DNA from: Bordetella parapertussis
Lineage (GTDB): Bacteria; Pseudomonadota; Gammaproteobacteria; Burkholderiales; Burkholderiaceae_B
Length of the DNA: 22,831 nt
Direction of reading: 5' to 3'
NCBI GenBank assembly: GCA_945911685.1
Contig: CAMEAW010000038.1
Coordinates: forward strand, 1 to 22,831
Shown here: one piece after another, positions 1 through 7,607 of the stretch
How the letters are laid out: the number at the start of each line of letters is the position of its first letter
How positions within the stretch are numbered: the stretch's first letter is position 1
Translations under genes and position numbers: made by a program
The notes under the pieces: model-generated
Seen by the model: only the letters and a program-made list of their open reading frames with translations
The model's database searches: none
What the model was told of the DNA's origin: nothing

Positions 1-314
1 AAAAATACCACGGCAGTGGCTTCACCGATTGGCACGTACAAAAGGCCCACCACAAAACTCACACTTGCTATCACCATGCATACACCGCGTGCGAGTTGTA
101 GCTTGAGTTGCTTGGTATGCAAAATCGACACACCCATGCGGGGCATAAATACCGCGGCCGTTAGGCAGACTTGGATTACAAACCGCATCCAAACCACCAA
201 GATCGGAGAATAAAACAAGGTCAAATATTTAGAGATGCCGTCTTGACTCGAAAACAACACGCACGAGATCAAGATCAGCAAAATGCCGTAGAGCGGACGT
301 TGTGGGGCGTTCAA
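1..314 (-). CDS. DMT/EamA-family transporter, N-terminal part (cut by window edge)
   Basis: The minus strand stays open from a stop at 345-347 to the left edge, giving about 104 residues. They read as the start of an EamA-type (drug/metabolite transporter) inner-membrane protein. A short basic/polar N-terminus (NAPQRPLYG) leads into a first hydrophobic helix (GILLILISCVLFSS). The family-typical DGISKYL segment follows, then a second helix (SPILVVWMRFVIQ, with the common W-x-R-F), a cytoplasmic loop, and a third helix ending in VPIGEATAVVF, where the P-x-x-EA motif is characteristic. No ATG lies between the upstream stop and the first helix, so TTG at 312-314 is the best start, with only a weak ribosome-binding site. 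The substrate is unknown; relatives export amino acids or metabolites. The C-terminal two thirds lie outside the window. Confidence 0.8.
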   Translation of the reverse strand, partial: MNAPQRPLYGILLILISCVLFSSQDGISKYLTLFYSPILVVWMRFVIQVCLTAAVFMPRMGVSILHTKQLKLQLARGVCMVIASVSFVVGLLYVPIGEATAVVF

Positions 315-367
315 ATGCGGCTTCGACGAGAGAGTGCTGCTAAATCATTGATATCGAATGACTTATT

Positions 368-382
368 AATGCACGATGCATT
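368..382. promoter_or_regulatory. Inverted repeat AATGCA-N3-TGCATT upstream of the EamA gene
   Basis: A perfect 6-bp inverted repeat with a 3-bp centre (CGA) lies about 55 bp upstream of the proposed EamA start, in the 217-bp gap to the neighbouring dehydrogenase. Position and symmetry suit a dimeric repressor or activator site. There is no second copy to support it, and I cannot place a convincing promoter beside it. Confidence 0.25.
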
Positions 383-531
383 CTATCTTAACCTTAATTT
401 GATTTTGACATTAATCGTCCAGCACGCCCCGCTTGGCCAAGAATCTAGCGTTTTTCAAGCAAACCAAGACGAGACTCGCAATTCTTGCTAATTAGCGATC
501 TTTGCTTTGCAGTCCCGCCTGCCCGCCTTCG

Positions 532-1614
532 TTACTTTAAGTTAGCGATCACAGCTTTCGTAATATCAGCCGTATTGCTTTTGCCGCCAAATTCAGCAGG
601 CCTGACGATATTATTGGCAAACGAAATTTCTACAGCGCGCTGAATCGCAAGCGCCCCATCCTGCAAACGCGAATCATCATGACGGTCGCTTAACCACTCA
701 AGCATCATCGCCACCGATAAAATCATCGCCGTGGGGTTGGCAATGCCCCTGCCCGCAATATCAGGCGCAGTGCCGTGGGCCGGTTGAAACAAGCCATGAT
801 GATCACCAATATCGCCCGAAGGTGCCATGCCCATGCCACCTACCAAGCCCGCGATCAAGTCAGACAAAATATCGCCAAACATGTTTTCAGTCACCAATAC
901 ATCGTAAGCCCACGGCTTAAGCACCAAATTCAAAGCCATCGCATCAACGTAAGCACTGTCTGTGGCGATGGCAGGATAACGTTTTGCACAAGACTCAAAA
1001 ATCGCGCGCCAGAACGCCATTGACCGAAATACGTTTGCTTTATCGACGCTGGTGACGTGGCCTGGTCGACCGGTTTTTTTTCGTAACTCTGCTAACTTGA
1101 AAGCAAAGTCGCATACACGTGTTGTGCCGGTACGCGAGATTTTCATGGTGTCGTACACCGCTTCATCACCCTCAGCGCGACCACGGCCGCGTGAATAGAA
1201 CAGCCCTTCGGTGTTTTCTCGAATCAAGACCAAATCGATTTTGCTAGCCAGCGGGTTGGCCAAAGGTACCGGCAACCCCGGAAACGTTCTGATCGGACGA
1301 ACGCCAGCATACAAATCTAAAGCGAAGCGAATATCAAGTTGCGGAATAATCTCGGTGCCATCCACGCCCCTTACATGAGGCAACCCCATGGCACCAAACA
1401 AAATCGCATCAGCGGCACGACAAGCCGCTAGCGTTGGTTCAGGTAACGATTCGCCCGAATCTAGATAGTGTTGTGCACCTGCGGGGTAGGTGCGCGAATC
1501 AAACTGAACACCAAGCAGTTTTTCAACCGCGTCTAATACCGCCAACGCTGCCGCCATGACTTCTTGGCCGATTCCATCGCCTGGAAGCACAGCGATTTGA
1601 TATGTTTTTTTCAT
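532..1614 (-). CDS. Isocitrate/isopropylmalate-family decarboxylating dehydrogenase (tartrate/malate-type)
   Basis: A 360-residue member of the beta-decarboxylating dehydrogenase family, which oxidises a 2-hydroxy acid with a 3-carboxylate using NAD(P)+ and releases CO2 with a divalent metal. Visible landmarks are LPGDGIG near the N-terminus, the substrate loop LIRENTEGLF, the catalytic Tyr in YDTMKISR, the catalytic Lys in SVDKANVF, the metal-binding Asp in YVDAM and GDILSD, and the nucleotide loop HGTAPDIAG. True isopropylmalate dehydrogenases normally carry ELTGG in the substrate loop. The ENTEG seen here is more like tartrate, D-malate or homoisocitrate enzymes, so leuB is unlikely. An ATG at 1614 gives the usual MKKTYQIAVLPGDGIG-like beginning; an in-frame GTG at 1626 would add four residues, and neither has a strong ribosome-binding site. 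It follows a Bug receptor on the same strand, probably in one operon, suggesting that the receptor supplies its substrate. Confidence 0.9.
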   Translation of the reverse strand: MKKTYQIAVLPGDGIGQEVMAAALAVLDAVEKLLGVQFDSRTYPAGAQHYLDSGESLPEPTLAACRAADAILFGAMGLPHVRGVDGTEIIPQLDIRFALDLYAGVRPIRTFPGLPVPLANPLASKIDLVLIRENTEGLFYSRGRGRAEGDEAVYDTMKISRTGTTRVCDFAFKLAELRKKTGRPGHVTSVDKANVFRSMAFWRAIFESCAKRYPAIATDSAYVDAMALNLVLKPWAYDVLVTENMFGDILSDLIAGLVGGMGMAPSGDIGDHHGLFQPAHGTAPDIAGRGIANPTAMILSVAMMLEWLSDRHDDSRLQDGALAIQRAVEISFANNIVRPAEFGGKSNTADITKAVIANLK

Positions 1615-1741
1615 TTTTTGTTTCACTCACTTCTGTACATAGAAATAAAAAAATTTCAATGCTTCAAATTTTTTGGGATAAGGTCACTATTCACGCTAAT
1701 TCAAACAGGCGAGGACTTTCGCACATTTGGTTGACTCTACA

Positions 1742-2716
1742 TCACTGTGGCTTTAGACCGGCGTCTTTAATTGCCTTACCCCAGCGTTGCGACTCTGCCT
1801 GTAAGAAAGCAGCATATTCTTGCACCGTAGAGCCGCGTACCTCAGCACTGGATTGAATAATTTTTTCACGCAAGGCCGGGTCTTGCAGCACCCGGTTCAA
1901 TGCAAGATTCATTTTTTCAACAATTGCAGGCGCTGTTTTAGCCGGTGCCATGACTCCTGACCAGGCACCATACTCAATGCCCGGCAATACTGACTCATTG
2001 AGTGTTGGCACAGCAGGGATCGCTGGCATGCGCTTCAGACTAGCGGCAGCCAGACCATTCAACTTTTGTTGTTGAATATATGGGATCAGCGAATTTGAAT
2101 TACCCAGCATAAATTGCACTTGCCCACCGACTAGATCGATCAAACCTGGTGCCTCACCCTTATAAGGGATATGACGCGCTTGTGCACCGATGCTATTCAA
2201 GAAAAGCACCGTCGCCAAATGGGTCACATTACCCTCACCTGCAGAGGCATAGTTCAGTTTGTCTGGATTGTTCTTGAGATATGTCACAAACTCTTGAACA
2301 GTTTTAACGGGCACAGACGGATGAGCAGCGAGTACAAACGGGATGTTCGCTGTTAGTGCAACGGGTGTGAGTTGACGCGTGTAGTCGTAATTCAATTTTG
2401 CATATAAATGTGGGCTCAAAATCAATGATGACGTGTTGTACAAAAAGGTATAACCGTCTGCTGCAGCATTTGAAACGTACTCGCCCGCAATGTTTGCATT
2501 GGCACCAGGTTTATTTTCAACAATCACCGACACCGCTAAATTCTCAGCCAGTTTTGCAGCGAGCGAGCGCAAAATGCTGTCCGTACCACCCCCCGCCGGA
2601 AAGCCCAACACAAACCGAATGGGTCGATTTGGATAGTTCTCTTGCGCCTGAGCGGCCAGCGGCGTCACGAACGATAAGAATAAAGCTGAAAATCCAAAAA
2701 AACGTCTGAGCAGCAT
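1742..2716 (-). CDS. Bug/TctC-family periplasmic solute receptor (copy 1)
   Basis: A 324-residue extracytoplasmic receptor of the Bug family, the binding component of tripartite tricarboxylate transporters, which captures small carboxylates or related compounds in the periplasm. A signal peptide runs to about residue 24 (cleavage after PLAAQA). The family's opening strand and loop follow (NYPNRPIRFVLGFPAGGGTD), then VIVENKPGANANIAGEYV and AADGYTFLY, a central HIPYKGEAPGLIDLVGGQVQ, and the usual C-terminal APAKTAPAIVEKMN region. Length is typical. The ribosome-binding site is good (TAAGGTG just ahead of ATG 2716). It is divergent from the 2803 dehydrogenase and leads into the decarboxylating dehydrogenase downstream. 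No membrane subunits (TctA/TctB) accompany it. The ligand cannot be predicted. Confidence 0.95.
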   Translation of the reverse strand: MLLRRFFGFSALFLSFVTPLAAQAQENYPNRPIRFVLGFPAGGGTDSILRSLAAKLAENLAVSVIVENKPGANANIAGEYVSNAAADGYTFLYNTSSLILSPHLYAKLNYDYTRQLTPVALTANIPFVLAAHPSVPVKTVQEFVTYLKNNPDKLNYASAGEGNVTHLATVLFLNSIGAQARHIPYKGEAPGLIDLVGGQVQFMLGNSNSLIPYIQQQKLNGLAAASLKRMPAIPAVPTLNESVLPGIEYGAWSGVMAPAKTAPAIVEKMNLALNRVLQDPALREKIIQSSAEVRGSTVQEYAAFLQAESQRWGKAIKDAGLKPQ

Positions 2717-2737
2717 TGCTTACACCTTAATGAGCGG

Positions 2738-2752
2738 TTCAATACAATTGAA
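2738..2752. promoter_or_regulatory. Inverted repeat TTCAA-N5-TTGAA in the divergent intergenic region
   Basis: The 86-bp gap between the divergent Bug receptor (start 2716) and the beta-hydroxyacid dehydrogenase (start 2803) contains a 5-bp perfect inverted repeat around TACAA. Placement between two divergent starts suits a shared operator, but arms this short also arise by chance in AT-rich DNA. Confidence 0.25.
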
Positions 2753-2802
2753 TATACCTGTCTATACTAGCAAAGTGCCATATCCTAACTCGGAGACTCA
2801 AA

Positions 2803-3720
2803 ATGACCAGCAAAATCGGCTTTATCGGCTTAGGCCGCATGGGCAAGCCCATGGCCTCTCATCTACAAAAGAAAGGCTTTGACCTTATCGTACTTGATCT
2901 GAATCAGCAGGCCGTCGCCGAGTTGGTATCTCTAGGCTCAACAGCCGGAAAAAGCGTCGCCGACATTGCTCGCAGTTGCAATATTGTGATCACCATGCTG
3001 CCAAGTTCGGTCGAGGTTGAAAAGCTGTCTTACGGCGCCGACGGAATTTTTGCGAATGCAGCAAAAGGCACCATCCTAATGGATATGAGCACCATCGACC
3101 CGCTCGCGACCGATCGCCTTAGTGCCGAAGCAAGCAAACATGGGTTGACTATGGTTGATGCCCCAGTGGGTCGTTTGGCCGAACATGCTGACCGTGCTGA
3201 ATGCTTATTTATGGTCGGCGCCTCAGACGCTGACTTTAAAACCGTCACCCCGCTTCTGAACGCGATGGGTAACTCAACGTTTCACTGTGGCCCGGTTGGC
3301 ACCGGTGGCAGAACCAAACTCGTTAACAACTACGTCGCCATTACGCTGACTCAGGTAAATGGCGAAGCGTTAGCGCTATCACAGCGCTTTGGTTTGGATA
3401 TCACCAAGACACTCGCAGTGTTGCTAGGCACTTCGGCTAACAATGGTCAACTGCGAATGAATTTTCCGAATAAAGTTTTGGCGGGCGATACGACTCCCGG
3501 CTTTACCATTGATCTGGCCCACAAAGACCTGTCACTGGTGGTCAACGCCGCGCATGCCGCTAAGGTACCCATGCCTGTAGCCGCAGCAGTGCACGAATCC
3601 TTTAGTCAGGCCCGTGCTGCCGAATTCGGCGCGATTGATTTTTCGGGGATCGCTGATGTAATTTGCGAAGTCTCTAAAATCAAAAAGCCACGCGTGCCCA
3701 AGGGCTGGAAACCAAGTTAA
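2803..3720 (+). CDS. Beta-hydroxyacid dehydrogenase, sulfolactaldehyde reductase (YihU)-like
   Basis: A 305-residue NAD(P)-dependent enzyme of the 3-hydroxyisobutyrate dehydrogenase family. The Rossmann motif GLGRMG is at 9-14, the substrate-loop motif DAPVGR at 119-124, catalytic Lys172 in TKLVNN, and the helix motif LAHKDL near 238-243. Ordinary family members have DAPVSGG at the substrate loop. Here GR replaces SGG, as I recall for E. coli YihU, the sulfolactaldehyde reductase (DVPVGR). The C-terminal half also resembles YihU closely (PNKVLAGD, IDLAHKDL, VPMPVAAAV, SQARAA). The reaction would be reversible aldehyde/alcohol interconversion on a small anionic C3-C4 substrate in the cytoplasm. 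GGAG lies 8 bp before the ATG. Its stop codon overlaps that of the convergent GMC gene. The exact substrate is inference; tartronate-semialdehyde or succinic-semialdehyde reduction are alternatives. Confidence 0.9.
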   Translation: MTSKIGFIGLGRMGKPMASHLQKKGFDLIVLDLNQQAVAELVSLGSTAGKSVADIARSCNIVITMLPSSVEVEKLSYGADGIFANAAKGTILMDMSTIDPLATDRLSAEASKHGLTMVDAPVGRLAEHADRAECLFMVGASDADFKTVTPLLNAMGNSTFHCGPVGTGGRTKLVNNYVAITLTQVNGEALALSQRFGLDITKTLAVLLGTSANNGQLRMNFPNKVLAGDTTPGFTIDLAHKDLSLVVNAAHAAKVPMPVAAAVHESFSQARAAEFGAIDFSGIADVICEVSKIKKPRVPKGWKPS

Positions 3721-5291
3721 CTGCGGCTCAACACCATCTCAACTCCACGCTCGGCGATCATATAGGTCGCCGCGTTGGTGTTGGTAGATACGACAGTTGG
3801 CATCACTGAAGCATCAAGCACGCGTAGGCGCTCTACTCCGCGTACGCGCAATTGTGAATCCACTGGCGAATGCCCATCATCGCTCATCCTACACGTACCG
3901 CTTGGGTGGTATACCGTACCGCCCCGCGTTTGCGCAAAGGTCCAAAGATCCGTATCACCGGGCATGGTTTCAACATCCCATAGATCTTTAAACGCTGGCT
4001 GGGCATAAATATCTCGAAGCATTTCGAGGCCAGCCACAATCACCTTGCGATCGTGTTCAGCTGAAAAATAGCGGGGTTCGATTTTAGGCTGCTCATAAGG
4101 ATCGGTTGAGCGAATCGACACACGGCCTCGACTATCTGGTCTGCACTGGCATACGGCTGCACTAAACCCAGAATAATCGTGCAACGGCTCGCCCGATTTC
4201 TCAAGCGATAAAGGCATGACAAACATTTGAACATCCGCTCGATGATCTCGCGCGTGTTTAGTGCGAGCTAAGCCACCTACCTGCGCCGCACCCACCGTCA
4301 GTGGTCCACTTTTCTTAAACAGCCACTGCAAACCCATTTTGGCAAGCTCGAGCGGGTTACGCACTTGGTCGTTAATCGACATTTTTTTCTTGAGCTTGAC
4401 GATCATGCGCGCTTGATAATGATCTTGCAGATTTTCACCTACTTCAGGCGAATCAGCGACCACTGCGATACCGTGTTCTTGCAATAGCGCTTTTGGACCA
4501 ATGCCAGATAGCTGAAGTAACTGTGGTGACTGCAGCGCGCCCGCACACAACAGCACCTCGCGATCTGCTTGAGCTTGTTTGGTTTCGCCGTTTTCAATCC
4601 ATTCTATGCCGCAGGCAACCTTGCCTTCAAACAGCACACGCGACACTTGTGCATGCGTCACGATAGTCAGTTTTGGATTGCTCATCACCGGACGTAAAAA
4701 CGCACGCGCACCTGAAGAGCGCCAACCATCTTTGATGGATAACTGATAAGCACCCACGCCGTAATCAGTTTGCCCATTGAAATCTTTATTAGCAGGCAGA
4801 CCATATTGCTGGGCAGCCTCAAGCCAGGCATCACAATACGGATGATCATTACGTAGCTCAGAAACGCCTAATTCACCTGAAGCGCCATGAAACGGTGTTT
4901 CACCACCGACGTAATTTTCTGAGCGCTTAAAATACGGCAGTACGTTATCGTAATTCCAGCCCGTTGCACCCTGCTTGGCCCAATCGTTGTAATCGTCGTG
5001 TTGCCCGCGAATGTAGATTAGACCGTTGATAGAAGACGAGCCGCCTAAGACTCGACCGCGCGGCCATACAACGTTACGACCACCGGCCCCTTCGCTGGGC
5101 TCAGTGTCAAAGTATCTTGTGAACTTTGGATTCGTCATGGTTTTAAAGTAACCAATCGGTAAATGAATCCAAAAGTTTTTGTCTGGTCCACCGGCTTCAA
5201 GCAGCAGTACCGAATGCCCCGCTTGAATTAAACGATTGGTCACTAGGCAACCGGCTGAGCCCGCGCCAACCACGATATAGTCAAAGTTCAT
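3717..5291 (-). CDS. GMC-family FAD-dependent alcohol/choline dehydrogenase
   Basis: A 524-residue GMC flavoprotein that oxidises a primary alcohol to an aldehyde using bound FAD. It opens with the dinucleotide fold (VVGAGSAGCL) and LLLEAGG. The GMC signature 1 (GRVLGGSSSINGLIYIRG) follows, then signature 2 (GALQSPQLLQLSGIGP). The C-terminal active-site pair is His462 in HPSGTCRM and an Asn near 504-506 in STNTNAATYMIAE, the usual His/Asn arrangement of choline- and AlkJ-type dehydrogenases. The ATG at 5291 has GGAG 7-8 bp upstream; an in-frame TTG at 5312 lacks this and is rejected. It has no signal peptide, so it is cytoplasmic or membrane-associated and probably feeds electrons to the respiratory chain. 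It is divergent from the glycerol-dehydrogenase-like gene across a 212-bp gap, and its stop overlaps the 2803 gene. The substrate alcohol is unknown. Confidence 0.93.
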   Translation of the reverse strand: MNFDYIVVGAGSAGCLVTNRLIQAGHSVLLLEAGGPDKNFWIHLPIGYFKTMTNPKFTRYFDTEPSEGAGGRNVVWPRGRVLGGSSSINGLIYIRGQHDDYNDWAKQGATGWNYDNVLPYFKRSENYVGGETPFHGASGELGVSELRNDHPYCDAWLEAAQQYGLPANKDFNGQTDYGVGAYQLSIKDGWRSSGARAFLRPVMSNPKLTIVTHAQVSRVLFEGKVACGIEWIENGETKQAQADREVLLCAGALQSPQLLQLSGIGPKALLQEHGIAVVADSPEVGENLQDHYQARMIVKLKKKMSINDQVRNPLELAKMGLQWLFKKSGPLTVGAAQVGGLARTKHARDHRADVQMFVMPLSLEKSGEPLHDYSGFSAAVCQCRPDSRGRVSIRSTDPYEQPKIEPRYFSAEHDRKVIVAGLEMLRDIYAQPAFKDLWDVETMPGDTDLWTFAQTRGGTVYHPSGTCRMSDDGHSPVDSQLRVRGVERLRVLDASVMPTVVSTNTNAATYMIAERGVEMVLSRS

Positions 5292-5503
5292 ATTTTTCTC
5301 CGTGCAACCCAATCGTACACAACGACGAGACGCTCAAGCTTTTTTGTTATTTCTGAATCGCATTAAGGCCAAATCGATTTTTTCACAAGCTTCTTGCTCG
5401 AAATAGTACTATGAATGACGACTGATAGGCACCAAGTCATCGACACCAAAAACCGCGATGCAACCGGCTCTAGTGCACCAATTTTTTGACCTCAAGAGAC
5501 ACC

Positions 5504-6601
5504 ATGATTAAAACAATCGGCTTTCCTGGCCGTTACCTTCAAGGCCCTGATGCAGTGCAGCATTTGCCTGAGCTATTGAAAGAATTTTCATTAGTAACGC
5601 CCATCGTCTTGATGGATGATCTTGTGCACGCGAGTGTCGGTGATTTATTGCTCAAGCCACTTTCGGCAGCAGGTATCAAGACGACTCTGCTTCGCTTTGC
5701 AGGTGAATGCACCAGCGAAGCGATCGAACAGCTCGCGCTTGAAGCTGAGCGAACACAAGCCGACGTGGTCATTGGCTATGGTGGCGGAAAAACAATTGAT
5801 GCGGCAAAGGGCATCGCCAAAGCGCATAACCTTCGGCTCTTTATTGTGCCAACGATTGCTTCGAACGACTCACCCACCAGCCGTCTGATTGTCTTGTATG
5901 ACGACCAGCATCGTGTGACACGGGTTGATCGCCTAACGCGCAACCCTGATGTTGTACTGGTAGATACGGCCATCATTGCGCGTGCCCCTGCCAGATTCTT
6001 TGCTGCGGGCTTGGGTGATGCCTTAAGCAAAAAATTCGAGGCCACTCAGTGCCATTTGACACGGGGAAAGAATTTCTTTGGTACCGAGTCGCTCGCCACG
6101 GCACGTTTGCTCGCCGAACGTTGCTACGACACAATCATCGAGTTTGGCCTGCCAGCATTGAAGCAGATTCAAGACCACGGCACCCCGAACGAAAGCGTTG
6201 AACGTGCGGTCGAGGCATCCGTTTTATTAAGTGGTCTGGGCTTTGAAAGCGGAGGCTTATCGCTCTCGCATGCCTTAACTAGAGGGTTTTCTGCTCACCC
6301 CGTGATGAGTACTTTTTTGCATGGCGAGACTGTCGCTTTTGGGTCAATCGTTCAGTTGGTGGCGGAAGATCGCCCTCAGGCCGAAGTACAGGCCCATATC
6401 GACTTTTGTCATTCGTTAGGCTTACCGATTACGCTTGCTCAACTGGGGGCAAAGAACGCAACCGAGGCTGAAATATTACAAATGGCGACTCTCACCGCAG
6501 CAGCACCCTATATTGGCAATCTGACCCCTGCGGCCGATGCGAAGCGCATTGCGCAGTGCATCAACAGAGCCGATGCCTTAGGCCACGCAGCTGCCAGATA
6601 G
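5504..6601 (+). CDS. gldA: Glycerol dehydrogenase (iron-containing ADH family, GldA-like)
   Basis: A 365-residue protein aligned by eye with E. coli GldA (367 residues). It shows PGRYLQGPDA at the N-terminus, FAGECT near 66-70, the NAD-binding GGGKT at 93-97, PTIASNDSP at 116-124, and metal ligands Asp172 (GLGDAL), His256 (LSHAL) and His273 (FLHGE). The family oxidises glycerol or related vicinal diols to hydroxyketones with NAD+ and a divalent metal, in the cytoplasm. ATG 5504 is preferred over the in-frame TTG at 5486 because purine-rich AAGAG lies just ahead and the protein then starts like the family. An SDR gene follows after 62 bp, probably co-transcribed. The physiological substrate could be another polyol, since GldA relatives are promiscuous and the neighbours are also dehydrogenases. 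Confidence 0.9.
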   Translation: MIKTIGFPGRYLQGPDAVQHLPELLKEFSLVTPIVLMDDLVHASVGDLLLKPLSAAGIKTTLLRFAGECTSEAIEQLALEAERTQADVVIGYGGGKTIDAAKGIAKAHNLRLFIVPTIASNDSPTSRLIVLYDDQHRVTRVDRLTRNPDVVLVDTAIIARAPARFFAAGLGDALSKKFEATQCHLTRGKNFFGTESLATARLLAERCYDTIIEFGLPALKQIQDHGTPNESVERAVEASVLLSGLGFESGGLSLSHALTRGFSAHPVMSTFLHGETVAFGSIVQLVAEDRPQAEVQAHIDFCHSLGLPITLAQLGAKNATEAEILQMATLTAAAPYIGNLTPAADAKRIAQCINRADALGHAAAR

Positions 6602-6663
6602 TCAGTTATGCTTAATAACATAGACAAATAAACAACGACGCGTCAATCAAACAGGAGACAAAC

Positions 6664-7476
6664 ATGAATTTTGAAAATAAAGTTGCAGTAGTAACTGGTG
6701 CAGGTGGTGGTTTAGGATTGGCGATTATCGAGAAGTTCGCCCGTGGTGGCGCTGCAATCGTGGCCTTAGACTATTCACAAAAAATGGCAGACGCAGCTGC
6801 TGAAAAAGTTCGTGCACTCACCAAGCAAAAAGTACTGGCGTTGCAATTTGATGTCGCTGACCATCACTCTGTCGCAAAAGCCTTTAGCGCAATTGATCAA
6901 GAGTTCAAGCAAATTGATATTTTAGTGAACTGCGCGGGTGTGCGCGAAGTTCAAAAGGTATATGACCTTGACCCCGAAGAATGGCGTCGCGTGATCGACA
7001 TTAACTTAAATGGGCCGTTTTATTGCGCGCGCGAAGCCGTGCTGCGTATGCGTAAAACAGGTGGTGGTTCGATTGTCAATATCGCCTCGGTTGCAGGCAT
7101 GATGGGGCTGACACACCGCCCTGCTTACAACTCCAGCAAACACGGCATCATCGGCCTCACTCGTAACCTGTCTTTAGACTGCGCCGCGGATGGCATTCGC
7201 GTCAATGCCGTTGCACCTGGCTTGATTCGCACACCACTGACAGATGGCTATTACAAAGATCCTGAATTTATCAAAGGGCTCAACGAAGTGGTGCCAATGG
7301 GTGCCCAAGGTGGCACACCCGGAGACATCGCTGATGCCATCGCCTTTTTGTGCTCATCCGAGGCAAAGTTCGTGAACGGTATCGTGTTGCCCATAGACGG
7401 CGGCTGGGCAGCAAGTAAGAGCTTCACCACGGGTAGTGGCTCAGCCCAATTTACGTCTGCAAACAATCAGACTTAA
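6664..7476 (+). CDS. Short-chain dehydrogenase/reductase (SDR), first of three
   Basis: A 270-residue classical SDR. TGAGGGLG is at 11-18, an acidic residue ends beta-2 (Asp36, favouring NAD(H)), NCAG is at 89-92, the catalytic Ser142 is in NIASVAG, and Tyr155 and Lys159 form the YxxxK motif. The C-terminal PIDGGWAASK is typical, followed by a short polar Ser/Gly/Thr-rich tail of about 16 residues that is longer than usual. A strong ribosome-binding site (AGGAG) precedes the ATG. It follows the GldA-like gene on the same strand with a 62-bp gap, so the pair could carry out successive oxidations of a polyol. Substrate specificity is not readable from the motifs. Confidence 0.92.
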   Translation: MNFENKVAVVTGAGGGLGLAIIEKFARGGAAIVALDYSQKMADAAAEKVRALTKQKVLALQFDVADHHSVAKAFSAIDQEFKQIDILVNCAGVREVQKVYDLDPEEWRRVIDINLNGPFYCAREAVLRMRKTGGGSIVNIASVAGMMGLTHRPAYNSSKHGIIGLTRNLSLDCAADGIRVNAVAPGLIRTPLTDGYYKDPEFIKGLNEVVPMGAQGGTPGDIADAIAFLCSSEAKFVNGIVLPIDGGWAASKSFTTGSGSAQFTSANNQT

Positions 7477-7607
7477 TAAGCTGTTAGCTAACGTACTGCT
7501 TACTAAACTGTTAGCTAACGTACTGCTTACTAAACTGTTAGCTAACGTACTTGCTTAACAAGCTGTTAGCTAACATGTAGACTGATCACCAGCTAGCTAA
7601 TATGTAG
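7477..7607. repeat. Tandem array of five ~27-bp units with palindrome GTTAGCTAAC
   Basis: Four perfect copies of the 10-bp palindrome GTTAGCTAAC start at 7483, 7510, 7537 and 7565 (spacing 27, 27, 28). Flanking sequence is also repeated (CGTACTGCTTACTAAA-type spacers), and the two middle units are essentially identical over 27 bp. A fifth, diverged unit (GCTAGCTAATATGTAG) overlaps the last codons and stop of the minus-strand SDR at 7593 and matches the fourth unit in TAGCTAAYATGTAG. The array fills the whole gap between two convergent SDR genes. Each palindrome carries stop codons on both strands. It may act as a bidirectional terminator or protein-binding array, or be a slippage-generated duplication of the gene's 3' end. 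Confidence 0.9.

Noticed and set aside
171..491. 106-codon plus-strand open frame at the left end
   Set aside because: It lies mostly antisense to the EamA N-terminus, whose minus-strand translation has clear transmembrane helices and family motifs; the plus frame has no domain or ribosome-binding site.
532..1614. leuB (3-isopropylmalate dehydrogenase)
   Set aside because: The substrate loop has ENTEG rather than ELTGG, and no leuC, leuD or leuA is adjacent.
7477..7607. CRISPR array
   Set aside because: The 27-bp period consists of near-identical units end to end with no unique spacers and no cas genes nearby.
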